DNA of 64,000 nt from Gilliamella sp. wkB7 (GTDB taxonomy: Bacteria; Pseudomonadota; Gammaproteobacteria; Enterobacterales; Orbaceae). This document shows, in pieces, positions 27,396 to 37,901 of the stretch. Position 1 is the first letter of the stretch, and each line of letters begins with the position of its first letter. The position numbers and the translations under genes are program-made. Where the stretch lies: positions 1,116,001 to 1,180,000 of the forward strand of contig NZ_CM004509.1 of assembly GCF_001693435.1 (NCBI RefSeq), in the 5' to 3' direction. The notes beneath the pieces are model-generated. The model was not told the DNA's origin, did no database searches, and was given only the letters and a program-made list of their open reading frames with translations.

Positions 27396-29753
27396 ATGAA
27401 AAAATTAACGCCGTCATTTATTGCAATTACCGTTACCCTTTCATTGTCTAATAGCTGTTACGCTATAGGTTTACCTAAAGCTGAAAGTAATAATCCACAA
27501 TGTCTTGCCAATATTCCAAAATTTGATCGGCCTTTAGTTAAAGGTGATATTAACACATTACCAGTTAATGCCGAAGCAAACCAATTTGAAGCTATTTATC
27601 CAAATACAGTCATTTATCAAGGTGATGTTTCAATAGAACAAGGAAACCGCACAGTACAAGCGAATAAAGTCACAATTGACTCAACGAATAAAAATAACCG
27701 TATGGCGATTTTACAAGGCAACATTAATTATCAAGATAATTTGATCAATATAAAAGGCAATAATGCATCAATGAATCTTAATAATAACGATACTCAAATT
27801 AGCCCAGGTGAGTATCATCTTGTCAATCGACTTGGTCGCGGTGATGCTGATGAGATGAAACTTGAGAAGAATCGATTGATTATTCTAAAAAATGGCAGTT
27901 TTACCTCATGTCCTATCGATGACAGTACGTGGAGTATTAAAGGTTCAACAATTATTCACGATAATGACGAACAATTACTTGAAGTATGGAATGCGGTATT
28001 TCGTATTGGTAAAGTACCTGTACTCTATTCGCCCTACTTACAATTACCCACAGGCAATAAGCGTCGCTCTGGTTTATTAATTCCTAATCTAAGTTATGAC
28101 AGTGTCAGTGGTATTGATTTTGCTTTACCTATTTATTGGAATATTGCACCTAATTATGATGCCACATTTACTCCAAGGGCATTGCAACGACGAGGTCTAC
28201 AATTACAAACTGAATTCCGTTATTTAAATGAACTTGGTTTGGGTACACTAGCATTTGATTGGTTACAACATGATGCTAAATATAGCAAAGATAGGGATAG
28301 ATTATTAAATGGTAATAACTATGATGACAATCGTCATCGTTGGCTATTCTATTGGAAAAACGATGAATTAATTAATTACAATTGGCGTTTTACTGTTGAT
28401 TCGACTCGTGTAAGTGATAATCAATATTTAGCAGATTTAGATTCTAAATATACATCCCAAACAGCAGGTTATCTTACTCAGTTTTATAAACTGGGCTATA
28501 ATGATCCTAACTGGGATATTACCTTGGGTTATAGACACTTTCAAGCCTTTCAGGATGGAGTTAAAGATTCGTTGTATCAAACCCAACCACAACTAAATAT
28601 TAATTATTATAATTATGATTTTGGACCGCTAAAATTTAAAACATTTTCCCAAGTATCTCATTTTATAAGCTCCGGAAAGAATAATCCTAAAGCATGGCGT
28701 ACCCATATTGAGCCATCAATCAATTATACTTTAACTAATTCTTGGACAATATTAACTACTTCAGCAGGTATAATGGCAACCCATTATAGTCAAGATAATA
28801 TAAAAAGAAATATTGATCGATATAAACAGTTAGATAAAAATGTTAACCGCTTTATACCAAAATTTAGTATTGACGGTAAAATTATATTTGAACGTGACTT
28901 CAATTTCATTGATGGCTATACCCAAACATTAGAACCGCGCGTAAAATATATCTATATTCCATATCGAAATCAATCTAATATAGGAACTTATGATTCAACC
29001 TTATTACAGTTTGATTATGTAGGTCTATTTAGAGATCAACCATACAGTGGGTTAGATCGAATTGCTTCCGCTAATAATATAGCCACAGGGGTAACAACTC
29101 GTTTTTACGATGATAATAAAGTTGAAAAGTTTAATTTATCCATTGGGCAGATAACTTATTTTACTAAGTCAAAAACAAGCGAACATAATACTGAGTTAGA
29201 TAAAAATTCGGATACTGGTAGCATCACTTGGGCATCAGATAATTTTTGGCGCATTACTGATGATATGATTTTCAGAAGTGGGATACAGTATGATACTCGA
29301 ATTGATACCGTATCTCTAGCTAATGCAATATTTGAGTATCGTCCATCAAGTGAAAAACTATTACAACTTTCTTATCGTTATGCTAACCATAATTATATCA
29401 ATACGGTTGATTCAAATTCTTTATATAAGAATTATAAACAAGATATATCACAAGCTGGATTTGTTACGGCGTGGCCATTGTCACAAACGATAAATGCAGT
29501 TGGTTCATACTATTACGACGTCGGCTTAGGGCAAACTGTCGATAGCTCAATAGGGTTACATTATAGTGATTGTTGCTGGGGAATGACCATACAATATGGA
29601 CGAAAGTTAACAGATTGGGACTCAATAACGCGTAGTAGTAAATACGAAAATAAACTTTCAGTTAATTTTGAATTACAAGGTTTAGGGCGTAACCGTGATG
29701 CGAAAGCAAAAATGTTAAACTTTGGTAAACTACCATACACAACAACATTTTAA
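27396..29753 (+). CDS. lptD: LPS-assembly outer membrane protein LptD
   Basis: LptD (785 residues) is the beta-barrel that, with LptE, inserts lipopolysaccharide into the outer leaflet. A signal peptide (MKKLTPSFIAITVTLSLSNSCYA) is followed by the periplasmic jellyroll domain (QANKVTIDS, LQGNINYQD), then the barrel with alternating aromatic strands from about residue 200. Cysteines near residues 37, 173 and the pair CC near residue 722 correspond to the inter-domain disulfides of the family. ATG 27396 is used; TTG 27393 precedes it directly. surA follows, as in E. coli, but the upstream gene here is pcnB. Confidence 0.96.
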   Translation: MKKLTPSFIAITVTLSLSNSCYAIGLPKAESNNPQCLANIPKFDRPLVKGDINTLPVNAEANQFEAIYPNTVIYQGDVSIEQGNRTVQANKVTIDSTNKNNRMAILQGNINYQDNLINIKGNNASMNLNNNDTQISPGEYHLVNRLGRGDADEMKLEKNRLIILKNGSFTSCPIDDSTWSIKGSTIIHDNDEQLLEVWNAVFRIGKVPVLYSPYLQLPTGNKRRSGLLIPNLSYDSVSGIDFALPIYWNIAPNYDATFTPRALQRRGLQLQTEFRYLNELGLGTLAFDWLQHDAKYSKDRDRLLNGNNYDDNRHRWLFYWKNDELINYNWRFTVDSTRVSDNQYLADLDSKYTSQTAGYLTQFYKLGYNDPNWDITLGYRHFQAFQDGVKDSLYQTQPQLNINYYNYDFGPLKFKTFSQVSHFISSGKNNPKAWRTHIEPSINYTLTNSWTILTTSAGIMATHYSQDNIKRNIDRYKQLDKNVNRFIPKFSIDGKIIFERDFNFIDGYTQTLEPRVKYIYIPYRNQSNIGTYDSTLLQFDYVGLFRDQPYSGLDRIASANNIATGVTTRFYDDNKVEKFNLSIGQITYFTKSKTSEHNTELDKNSDTGSITWASDNFWRITDDMIFRSGIQYDTRIDTVSLANAIFEYRPSSEKLLQLSYRYANHNYINTVDSNSLYKNYKQDISQAGFVTAWPLSQTINAVGSYYYDVGLGQTVDSSIGLHYSDCCWGMTIQYGRKLTDWDSITRSSKYENKLSVNFELQGLGRNRDAKAKMLNFGKLPYTTTF

Positions 29754-29826
29754 TTTTACTTAATATAACTAAATAAATTAATGCAGTAATATTTATACTG
29801 TAATAAACAACATGAGTAGCGCAAAT

Positions 29827-31146
29827 ATGAAACTATCAAAACTATTGATTACTTTAAATTTAAGTTTAAGTTTAACCATAGGACTACTTACTCCATTATC
29901 AACCGTTGCTGCACCTAAAGTTATTGAACGAGTAGCTGCAGTAGTAAATAATAATGTCATTTTAGAAAGTGATATTAACGACATGTTAAAAACTATTAAG
30001 GCCAGTACAGATGCAAGCAATCTACCTAATGATAAAGTATTAAGAGAACAAATTCTGGATCGCTTAATTATTGAGAATTTAATTTTACAAAAAGCAGCGA
30101 AAGCCAAAATAACAATCAATGATGATGAAGTCACTAATGCTATTGCTAGAATCGCAGGGCAAAACGGTATGACGATTGATGAACTCAGAAGTAAACTTTC
30201 GATAATGGGTATTAGTTACAGCAGTTATCGGGAACGAATTCATAATGACATGTTAATTGAACAGACCAGAATGAATGAGGTTAGGCCTAGAATTAAAATC
30301 TCAGAAAAAGAAGTTGAAACATTGACTAAAAATCTTGCTGAACAACCAGCCAACAATAAAGATGTCAAAATTAGTCATATTCTAATATCTGTACCTGAAA
30401 AAGCGTCTAAACAACAAATTGATAATGCAATTAACAAAGCTAATGATATTTTTAATCGAGCACAAAAAGGTGAAAATTTTGCAAAATTAGCGGCAACATA
30501 TTCAAATGATGATCTCGCTTTAAAAGGTGGCAATATGGGTTGGAATAAACTCAACGAACTACCAACTATCTTTGAAGAACGGCTTATTAGAGCACCAAAA
30601 GGCAGTATTATTGGTCCGATTCGTTCTGGCGTTGGATTACATATTTTGAAAGTAGATGATACTCGCACAGAAGCACCAAAAAAATATACTATTGAAGAAA
30701 TGAATGCTCGCCATATTTTAATTAAAACAAATGTATTGGTAACAGACGAAATAGCTAAACAAAAATTAAATGATATTCGCAAATCAATAATCAGTGGTGC
30801 AATAAGTTTTGAAGCAGCTGCAAAGGCTAATTCAGAAGATCCTGGCTCAGCCGAAAATGGAGGAAATTTAGGTTGGAGTCGACCAGATGTCTATGACAGT
30901 GGATTTAGAAATGCTCTAGTTCGATTAAAAAAAGGGGAGATCAGCCAGCCAGTTAAATCATCTTTCGGTTGGCATTTGATTCAACTACTCGATACCAAAC
31001 AAACTGATGGAACAAATGCAGTTAAACAAGATCGGGCTTACCGATTAATATTTAATCGTAAATTTAGTGAGGAAGCTCAAGTGTGGATTCAAGAATTAAA
31101 AGGCGATGCCTACATTAACATTACAGGTGAAGATAAGCATGAATAA
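29827..31146 (+). CDS. surA: Periplasmic chaperone and peptidyl-prolyl isomerase SurA
   Basis: SurA (about 439 residues) escorts unfolded outer-membrane proteins to the BAM complex. A signal peptide ends near TVAAPK. The N-terminal chaperone module ([20 protein letters not shown]) is followed by two parvulin domains, [10 protein letters not shown] through [14 protein letters not shown] and ARHILIKTN through [14 protein letters not shown], then the C-terminal helix. ATG 29812 would lengthen the signal peptide by five residues and is possible. LptD itself is a known SurA client, fitting the lptD-surA arrangement. The 3' end overlaps rsmA by 8 bases. Confidence 0.96.
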   Translation: MKLSKLLITLNLSLSLTIGLLTPLSTVAAPKVIERVAAVVNNNVILESDINDMLKTIKASTDASNLPNDKVLREQILDRLIIENLILQKAAKAKITINDDEVTNAIARIAGQNGMTIDELRSKLSIMGISYSSYRERIHNDMLIEQTRMNEVRPRIKISEKEVETLTKNLAEQPANNKDVKISHILISVPEKASKQQIDNAINKANDIFNRAQKGENFAKLAATYSNDDLALKGGNMGWNKLNELPTIFEERLIRAPKGSIIGPIRSGVGLHILKVDDTRTEAPKKYTIEEMNARHILIKTNVLVTDEIAKQKLNDIRKSIISGAISFEAAAKANSEDPGSAENGGNLGWSRPDVYDSGFRNALVRLKKGEISQPVKSSFGWHLIQLLDTKQTDGTNAVKQDRAYRLIFNRKFSEEAQVWIQELKGDAYINITGEDKHE

Positions 31147-31936
31147 TCGTGTACACCAAGGGCATTTCGCCCGTAAACGATTCGGACAAAATTTTTTACA
31201 TGATGACTATATTATTGAAAGCATTGTTGCAGCTATACAGCCTAAAGCAGATCAAGCTCTAGTAGAAATTGGTCCTGGACTAGCTGCATTAACTGTTCCA
31301 GTTAGTAAATACGTTGACCATTTGACGGTTGTAGAAATTGATAGAGATTTAGTTAGTAGATTGATTGATAATCCTCTATTAAATAATAAGCTGACCGTTA
31401 TCGAACAAGATGCTCTGACATTTGACTTTAATGAATTAAATCAACAATTAGGTAAACCATTAAGAGTATTTGGTAACTTACCCTATAATATCTCTACGCC
31501 GTTGATGTTCCATTTATTTGAATATGCCAATATCATTACTGATATGCATTTTATGTTACAAAAAGAAGTAGTAACTCGACTTGTCGCGGCACCTAATAGT
31601 AAAGATTATGGTAGATTAAGTGTAATGGCACAATATTTTTGCCAAATTATTCCAGTATTAGAAGTACCTCCAACATCATTTAAACCAGCACCAAAAGTTG
31701 ACTCTGCGGTTGTAAAGTTGATCCCATATAAAGAAAAACCTTATCAAGTAAATGATGTCAAAATACTTTCTCGTGTAACAACTGAAGCATTTAATCAACG
31801 CCGAAAAACGATTCGTAACAGTTTAGGCAATATGTTTACAGCCGAACAATTAGTTGAACTCAATATTGATCCAAATTTACGTGCTGAAAATATAACCGTT
31901 CAACAATATTGCCAGCTTGCAAACGCATGGAAATAA
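31139..31936 (+). CDS. rsmA: 16S rRNA dimethyladenosine transferase RsmA (KsgA)
   Basis: RsmA (265 residues) dimethylates the two adjacent adenosines in helix 45 of 16S rRNA late in small-subunit assembly. It has the family start [20 protein letters not shown]-binding motif [11 protein letters not shown], acidic VVEIDRDL, catalytic NLPYNIST and the C-terminal [15 protein letters not shown] 31139 is used because it matches the family N terminus and overlaps surA by 8 bases. In E. coli pdxA lies between surA and rsmA; here they are directly coupled. Confidence 0.97.
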   Translation: MNNRVHQGHFARKRFGQNFLHDDYIIESIVAAIQPKADQALVEIGPGLAALTVPVSKYVDHLTVVEIDRDLVSRLIDNPLLNNKLTVIEQDALTFDFNELNQQLGKPLRVFGNLPYNISTPLMFHLFEYANIITDMHFMLQKEVVTRLVAAPNSKDYGRLSVMAQYFCQIIPVLEVPPTSFKPAPKVDSAVVKLIPYKEKPYQVNDVKILSRVTTEAFNQRRKTIRNSLGNMFTAEQLVELNIDPNLRAENITVQQYCQLANAWK

Positions 31937-31940
31937 TATT

Positions 31941-32759
31941 ATGGCAAATTTACTCATTGGTGATATTCATGGTTGTTACGATGAATTTATGCGATTACTT
32001 GAAAAAGCAAAATTCACATCTTCAGATACTTTATGGTTAACAGGAGATCTTGTTGCCCGAGGACCTAAATCATTAGATGTTTTACGATTTGTGAAGCAAC
32101 ATAGCAAGAAAATTCGTATGGTTTTGGGTAATCATGATTTGCACTTATTATCAGTATATGCTGGTGTTACACTTGCTAAAAAGAAAGATAATCTAGATGA
32201 AATCATCAATGCTCCCGATTATGATGAACTTATGAACTGGCTACGTAAACAGCCATTGGTTCAAATTGATGAATCATTAAAATTAATCATGACCCATGCG
32301 GGTATTTCCCCACAATGGGATCTTGAATTACTGAAAAAATGCGCTCACGATCTAAATGTTATGCTATCTAGTGATTCATATCCCTTATTTTTAGATAAAA
32401 TGTATGGTAACTTTCCTGATGAATGGTCATCAGAATTACAAGGATTAGATCGCCTACGGTATATTGCCAATGCACTTACACGTATGCGTTTTTGTTATGA
32501 AGATGGCCGGTTAGATTTTTATTTTAAAAAATTACCAGAACAAGCACCAATAAAACTTAAACCTTGGTTTTTATTACCAAGTAAAATACCCGCACAATAT
32601 AGTATTGCTTTCGGGCATTGGGCTGCATTAAATGGTAAAGGTACACCAGAAAATGTTTATGCACTTGATACTGGATGTTGTTGGGGTGGAAAATTAACAT
32701 GTTTACGATTTGAAGATAAAAAATATTTCAAAAAACGTAATATTGAAACGAAAAACTAA
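31941..32759 (+). CDS. apaH: Diadenosine tetraphosphatase ApaH
   Basis: ApaH (272 residues) symmetrically cleaves Ap4A to two ADP and removes Np4 caps from RNA. The metallophosphatase motifs are complete: [27 protein letters not shown] and MTHAGISP. The C-terminal [12 protein letters not shown] and [19 protein letters not shown] are also conserved. It starts four bases after rsmA. The apaG gene that normally sits between rsmA and apaH is missing. Confidence 0.97.
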   Translation: MANLLIGDIHGCYDEFMRLLEKAKFTSSDTLWLTGDLVARGPKSLDVLRFVKQHSKKIRMVLGNHDLHLLSVYAGVTLAKKKDNLDEIINAPDYDELMNWLRKQPLVQIDESLKLIMTHAGISPQWDLELLKKCAHDLNVMLSSDSYPLFLDKMYGNFPDEWSSELQGLDRLRYIANALTRMRFCYEDGRLDFYFKKLPEQAPIKLKPWFLLPSKIPAQYSIAFGHWAALNGKGTPENVYALDTGCCWGGKLTCLRFEDKKYFKKRNIETKN

Positions 32760-32786
32760 CGTTATTATTAACAAGGACTTATTATT

Positions 32787-34622
32787 ATGTCTGCATTATC
32801 TGTCATAAAATCTATTTGGAAAGTGATTAATGTAATAAGAGAAACGTTTCTTAATTTGATATTCTTAGTTATTATTTTGCTTATCTTTGGCGGTATTGGC
32901 TTAATAAATGAAGCTCAAAAACAAGATACAGTTCCTCAATATGGTTCATTGGTTTTGGATCTTGAAGGTGTTATTGTTGATAACACGAATTACAGTGATG
33001 AAATCTATGCTCTACAAAATAAAATTTATGGTAAAAAAATCAATACTTCCCGCGAAAATAGTTTGTTCATATTGACTCAAAAAATTGCCCAAGCAACCAC
33101 CGATCCAAATATTAAAAGCATTATTTTAAAGTTAGATAATTTTGTTGGTGCCGATCTGAGCTCTTTACAATATGTGGGCAAGTATTTAACCAAATTTAAA
33201 GAAGCTAAAAAACCAATTTATGCCTTTGGAACAAGTTATAATCAAAGCCAATATTATTTAGCGAGTTATGCTAATAAAATCTATCTAACACCGCTTGGCT
33301 CAGTCAACGTATATGGATTAGCTGCTAACAACTTATACTATAAAACCCTACTTGATAATCTAAAAATTAATACACATGTTTTCAGAGTAGGAACATATAA
33401 GTCTGCCATTGAGCCATTTATCCGTGATAACATGTCGGAAGACGCGAGAAATAATACAACTCGTTGGTTAACTCATATGTGGGATAATTATCTTAATGAT
33501 ATCTCAACACAACGAAAAAAAGCCAATTCACAATTAGTACCTACACCTGAAACAATGCTATCAGAATTAAGAGCTGCTAATGGTAATATGGCTCAATATG
33601 CATTATCTAATGGCTTAGTTGATGTGATTACTTCAAGTCATCAATATGAATTAGAATTCACTGATCAACATGAAATTAGTATTTACGATTATCAACTCAA
33701 ATCAGAAGATGAACAATTAGTTGGTGATAATAATAAGAGCAATACGCCACTAATCGCTGTTGTATTTGTCAATGGTACTATCACTAATGGTGAAAATAGT
33801 AATGATGTAGCAGGAAGTGAAGACATTGTTCAGCAACTAAAAGAAATTCGTAATAACCTAGATAAGCATAATATACAAGCCGTAGTGTTACGAGTAAATA
33901 GCCCTGGGGGTAGTGTTGATGCATCTGAAGCGATTCGTAGTGAATTAGAAGCTTTACGTAGTTATCAAATTCCTGTCGTTGTTTCTATGGGAGGAATGGC
34001 TGCATCAGGTGGATACTGGATCTCAACTGAATCTGATTATATTGTTGCAAGTCCAAATACAATTACAGGCTCTATTGGTATCTTCGGTATTATTTCAACA
34101 TTCGAAAACTCTTTATCTCATATTGGTGTTTATAGTGATGGAGTAAGTACATCACCATTGGCAGGCAATAATTTTACTAAAAACTTGCCTGAAGAAACAA
34201 ACCAATTAATTCAAATGAACATCAACAATGGCTACCAAACATTTATTTCGCTAGTAGCAAAAGCGCGAAAAATGACAACAGAACAAGTAGATAAAATTGG
34301 ACAAGGTCAAGTCTGGTTAGGAGCAGAAGCAGACAAAATAGGGCTTATTGATAAATTAGGTGATTTTGATGATGCTGTTGAAATAGCTGCAACATTAGCA
34401 AATTTAACTGATTATAAAATTGACTGGCCAAAACCTGAAATAAATTGGTTTAATGCATTATATTCAGATATGATAGCTATGCTACCTCAATCAACAGCTG
34501 AGATATTATTTGAACATCTTCCCGAAGCAAAACAGCTAAAACAACATATTTCTTTATGGAATAATTTTAACGATACTCAAAATCGTTATATTTATTGCTT
34601 AAATTGTGCTGATGTTCGTTAA
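32787..34622 (+). CDS. sppA: Signal peptide peptidase SppA (protease IV)
   Basis: SppA (611 residues, long tandem form) digests cleaved signal peptides in the inner membrane. One N-terminal membrane anchor (about residues 20-43) precedes two ClpP-fold repeats. The catalytic Lys is in the first repeat (VFRVGTYKSAIEPF, near residue 205). The nucleophilic Ser is in the second (VVSMGGMAASGGYWIS, near residue 405), as in the E. coli enzyme. Other conserved parts are VLRVNSPGGSVDASE and TITGSIGIFGI. It begins 27 bases after apaH and may be read through from it. A hairpin follows the stop. Confidence 0.95.
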   Translation: MSALSVIKSIWKVINVIRETFLNLIFLVIILLIFGGIGLINEAQKQDTVPQYGSLVLDLEGVIVDNTNYSDEIYALQNKIYGKKINTSRENSLFILTQKIAQATTDPNIKSIILKLDNFVGADLSSLQYVGKYLTKFKEAKKPIYAFGTSYNQSQYYLASYANKIYLTPLGSVNVYGLAANNLYYKTLLDNLKINTHVFRVGTYKSAIEPFIRDNMSEDARNNTTRWLTHMWDNYLNDISTQRKKANSQLVPTPETMLSELRAANGNMAQYALSNGLVDVITSSHQYELEFTDQHEISIYDYQLKSEDEQLVGDNNKSNTPLIAVVFVNGTITNGENSNDVAGSEDIVQQLKEIRNNLDKHNIQAVVLRVNSPGGSVDASEAIRSELEALRSYQIPVVVSMGGMAASGGYWISTESDYIVASPNTITGSIGIFGIISTFENSLSHIGVYSDGVSTSPLAGNNFTKNLPEETNQLIQMNINNGYQTFISLVAKARKMTTEQVDKIGQGQVWLGAEADKIGLIDKLGDFDDAVEIAATLANLTDYKIDWPKPEINWFNALYSDMIAMLPQSTAEILFEHLPEAKQLKQHISLWNNFNDTQNRYIYCLNCADVR

Positions 34623-34631
34623 TTCATATAA

Positions 34632-34657
34632 CTATCCGCCATATTCATGGCGGATAG
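34632..34657. terminator. Hairpin between convergent sppA and pbgA
   Basis: CTATCCGCCAT (34632-34642) pairs perfectly with ATGGCGGATAG (34647-34657) over a 4-base loop. The downstream T-richness is moderate on the plus strand (TTTCATTTGTTTC). It is probably a terminator for sppA. Confidence 0.65.
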
Positions 34658-34695
34658 AACTTTCATTTGTTTCTATATTATTCCGTTCTAATATG

Positions 34696-36522
34696 TTAAT
34701 GATTTTTTCTTTGACTGAAGAAATAACTCATATTTTTCATCGCTTCTTGAATATATTGGTAATTTGGTGCCTCGTTAACCTCACGATTATGTACATCCAT
34801 ATAACGACTAATACCAATTCTATTAACAAAATAGATATTATCTAGCGTTCTGACAGCATAAGAACTGTAGTTAGACATTAATAACCAATTACGATCAGTT
34901 ATAGGTTTAAATAAATCATATCCAGTAGAATAATCCCTTATATCATTTTCAACATATAAATAATGCTTCATTAGAGATGGGACAACATCTTCATGGTTAG
35001 TTAATTTATTACTGTTATTTATCAAATCGCCTAAATCTTTCGCACCAACAATAATAAAAGGTACCTTAGTTTGCGCATCAGTATAATTGCCATTATGCCC
35101 CCAAAAACCTAGTTTATTATCATTCATTTCTTGACTATGATCACCTGTTATAATTAACAATGTATCATTTAAAGAGTCTGATTTAATAAGTTCATCATAA
35201 ATATTTTGTAATAAATAATCATCATAATAGACACTTTGTTTGTAACGATTAAAAATTGGCAAAGGATCTGTATCATTGCTCAATGTCATATAGTTAAGAT
35301 CACCAATAGGTTTGAATTTAACTGAGAAATCATCAGGGAAATCATACGCATGAGGTGCATCATAAAATAAAAAAGAAAATGTTGGCCTTGAAATATCTCG
35401 CGATTTATACCATTCTAACCAATCGTCAGTAATTTGTTTATCCCGTTTAGATGCTGAGCCATCTTTACTACTGATTCTTAAGTTTTCAATAGTAACAAAA
35501 GCAGTTCGATCAAATTCAGGTGCAGTAACTTTAGCGGATGTAAAAATACCAATATTATAGTTTTCTTTCTGTAAAGTTGTAATAAATAGAGACGGAATGC
35601 TACCACGTAAAAATGAATCCCAATAAGTACCTGGAATGCCATAAAAAAGACCAAAAATCCCCGTACGCGTTGCATTACCTGTCGAATAATGATTATTAAA
35701 GATCACTCCATTATTATTCTTAACAAACTGAAAAGTATTTGGGGAGATTTCATTACTAAAAGTATCATATCGCCATGAATCTAAAACAATAAACATTATA
35801 TTTTTAAGTTTTTTGTTTTCTGGATTAATCACTAACGGATTTTTAGGATAATCTACAGTTGCATTAATGTTATCTTTATCATAAACAACTTTTCGCTTTC
35901 CTTCCTTATCAAAAATATTCATGATTTTTTTTGAAGTCAATGGACGATAAAGCGGAATATATTCTTTCACCACCATTATTGGAGAATAAGCATAATAAAA
36001 AGCAACCATATGTCCAAACTGGCTAATAAATAAAGAAGCAATTAATAACAGTGTGGATAATAAAATTGTCTTCGATTTACTATGAGGTTTAGATACTTTG
36101 AAATCAATAATATAGATAATAAAATATTCAACACAAAATGAAATGACAATAAGTACTAACATTAACAAATACGTTGTTATAGAAAAATCAACAACTTGAC
36201 CTGATAATACCATTGATAAAACTGATTCATTAATATGGAATCGATATTGCTGAAAAACAATTGTATCAACATATAATATTATTTGAATAAAACTAAATAA
36301 AATAGCTAGAATGGCATGACATAAATATTTTCTTAACCACAGTGTTGGTATGCAGATTAAAAAAAACAATATATATAATGAAAAAAAATGTCCAAGTACA
36401 GCAAACACTGAAAATGTGCTACCAAGCCAAGAAAATGATACATCAGGAACCAAAAAGAAACGTACTGCAATAAAAGATGAAATTAAGATATTTATTAAAA
36501 CAAAACAATATAATTTTTTCAT
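34696..36522 (-). CDS. pbgA: PbgA/YejM-like inner membrane sulfatase-fold protein
   Basis: This 608-residue protein has five predicted N-terminal membrane helices (about residues 1-190) and a periplasmic alkaline-phosphatase/sulfatase-fold domain. It is laid out like E. coli YejM (PbgA/LapC), which senses periplasmic LPS and controls LpxC degradation. Family landmarks are IMFIVLDSWRYD and STGNATRTGIFGLFYGIPG. Unlike what I recall for E. coli YejM, the later metal-site pair looks intact (LLIITGDHSQEMND, then GHNGNYTDAQTKVPFIIVG), so it might be a true metalloenzyme or a phosphoethanolamine/phosphoglycerol-type transferase. ATG 36522 is preferred over 36546 because the hydrophobic N terminus begins there. 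Confidence 0.82.
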   Translation of the reverse strand: MKKLYCFVLINILISSFIAVRFFLVPDVSFSWLGSTFSVFAVLGHFFSLYILFFLICIPTLWLRKYLCHAILAILFSFIQIILYVDTIVFQQYRFHINESVLSMVLSGQVVDFSITTYLLMLVLIVISFCVEYFIIYIIDFKVSKPHSKSKTILLSTLLLIASLFISQFGHMVAFYYAYSPIMVVKEYIPLYRPLTSKKIMNIFDKEGKRKVVYDKDNINATVDYPKNPLVINPENKKLKNIMFIVLDSWRYDTFSNEISPNTFQFVKNNNGVIFNNHYSTGNATRTGIFGLFYGIPGTYWDSFLRGSIPSLFITTLQKENYNIGIFTSAKVTAPEFDRTAFVTIENLRISSKDGSASKRDKQITDDWLEWYKSRDISRPTFSFLFYDAPHAYDFPDDFSVKFKPIGDLNYMTLSNDTDPLPIFNRYKQSVYYDDYLLQNIYDELIKSDSLNDTLLIITGDHSQEMNDNKLGFWGHNGNYTDAQTKVPFIIVGAKDLGDLINNSNKLTNHEDVVPSLMKHYLYVENDIRDYSTGYDLFKPITDRNWLLMSNYSSYAVRTLDNIYFVNRIGISRYMDVHNREVNEAPNYQYIQEAMKNMSYFFSQRKNH

Positions 36523-36659
36523 AGTACTCACTATTGGACCATCCATTCACTTAACATCAAAAAAAATCTTACAGCATTTTATACTGAAACGTGGTGCTTT
36601 CCTGAAACTTTTTAACAAGTTAGCATTATCTAGATAAATACTAATAAAATATTAACAAA

Positions 36660-36685
36660 AAAGGGCTCTAATTGAGCCCTTTTTC
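36660..36685 (-). terminator. Terminator of ybhL-like gene
   Basis: AAAGGGCTC and GAGCCCTTT form a stem with a 5-base loop (TAATT), with A/T tracts on both sides. It lies just after the ybhL-like stop codon on the minus strand. Confidence 0.9.
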
Positions 36686-36698
36686 TAGATTAAAACAA

Positions 36699-37397
36699 TT
36701 ATCGTCGATCGGCAAAAATTCTTAATAACATAATAAATAAATTGATGAAATCAAGATAAAGTTGTAATGCACCTAAAATAACATAACGTCTGAATATATT
36801 TTGATCGTCTTGAGGTAAACCATCACCTAATTCTTTCAATTTTTGAGTATCGTAAGCAGTTAATCCTGCAAAAACAAATACACCAATATAGGTAACAGCC
36901 CACATCAATGGTTCACTATGCATAAACATATTCACTAATGACGCAATGACTAATCCAATTAACCCCATAAATAAGAAACGACCAAAACTAGACAAATCTC
37001 GCTTAGTAGTATAGCCGTAAAAAGCCAAAGCCGCGAACATACCTGCAGTAATAAAAAACACACTTGCTATTGACGATGAAGTATAAACTAGAAAATAGAT
37101 TGAAAAGGTACAACCATTTAAAACCGAATAAAGCATAAATAATGTCGTTGCGGCAGCGCCAGATAGACGATTAATCATACCAGAAATAACGAAAACTAAT
37201 GCCAGTTCCGCTATTAACAATACCCACATACCTTTATATAATAATTGTATCAGTGCCATATTACTTGATGCAAACCAAGCAACTAAAGCTGTTAATAATA
37301 AACCAACAGTCATCCAGCCATATACATGACTCATATATGTTTGAACACGACTGCCAGCTTGTTCATTAATCAAACCATTCGGCGAAAAACTTGCCAT
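36699..37397 (-). CDS. ybhL: BAX inhibitor-1 family membrane protein (YbhL-like)
   Basis: This 232-residue protein has seven hydrophobic helices and the BI-1/YccA signature (QTYMSHVYGWMTVGLLLTA, AVTYIGVFVFAGLTAYDTQKLKEL, LGALQLYLDFINLFIMLLRIF). It most resembles E. coli YbhL. The family includes proton-sensitive calcium leak channels, but the bacterial YbhL function is not established. It lies directly downstream of moaE, as in E. coli where ybhL follows moaABCDE, which supports the assignment. A terminator follows. Confidence 0.9.
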   Translation of the reverse strand: MASFSPNGLINEQAGSRVQTYMSHVYGWMTVGLLLTALVAWFASSNMALIQLLYKGMWVLLIAELALVFVISGMINRLSGAAATTLFMLYSVLNGCTFSIYFLVYTSSSIASVFFITAGMFAALAFYGYTTKRDLSSFGRFLFMGLIGLVIASLVNMFMHSEPLMWAVTYIGVFVFAGLTAYDTQKLKELGDGLPQDDQNIFRRYVILGALQLYLDFINLFIMLLRIFADRR

Positions 37398-37453
37398 TCC
37401 TTATATCTCCTAAAAATGCCATATAAACTATCATATTATATATTAAATAAGGA

Positions 37454-37897
37454 TTAATTCCATTTTTTCAATGCATCTACATCTGTTTTTTTTGCTTCAA
37501 CCCAGTTATCACCATCAATGGTTCGTTCTTTCTTCCAAAATGGTGCTTCATTTTTTAAGATATCCATAATAAATTCAGCCGCCGCAAATGAATCTGCACG
37601 ATGAGCACTACTTACCCCAACAAATACGATCTGCTCATTAGCATTAATTTCACCAACTCGATGAATAACCACAACTCGACTTAATCGCCATCTTTTTCGA
37701 GCATTAGCGATTATATTAGCTAATACTTTCTCTGTCATTCCTGCATAATGTTCTAAATAAAGGCTCAATGTCTGTTTTTCAAAACAACGAACCTTACCCA
37801 TAAAAGTGACAATTGCACCATCTTGAGGTAATGCTGAAAGCCAATTAATTAACTCATTATTATCAATTAAATCTTGATTTACTTTAATAATATCCAT
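37454..37897 (-). CDS. moaE: Molybdopterin synthase large subunit MoaE
   Basis: MoaE (147 residues) holds the active site that inserts two sulfurs into precursor Z to make molybdopterin. Conserved features are DGAIVTFMGKVR, LEHYAGMTEKVL, RVVVIHRVGEI, FVGVSSAHR and APFWKKER with the catalytic lysines. ATG 37897 has GGTGG eight bases upstream, at the end of moaD; the alternative GTG at 37909 would overlap moaD by 8 bases. It follows moaD and precedes the ybhL-like gene. Confidence 0.95.
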   Translation of the reverse strand: MDIIKVNQDLIDNNELINWLSALPQDGAIVTFMGKVRCFEKQTLSLYLEHYAGMTEKVLANIIANARKRWRLSRVVVIHRVGEINANEQIVFVGVSSAHRADSFAAAEFIMDILKNEAPFWKKERTIDGDNWVEAKKTDVDALKKWN

Positions 37898-37901
37898 AAT
37901 T

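Noticed and set aside
36350..36637. 95-codon plus-strand frame opposite the pbgA start
   Set aside because: Mostly antisense to the membrane segments of pbgA, no ribosome binding site and no family resemblance.
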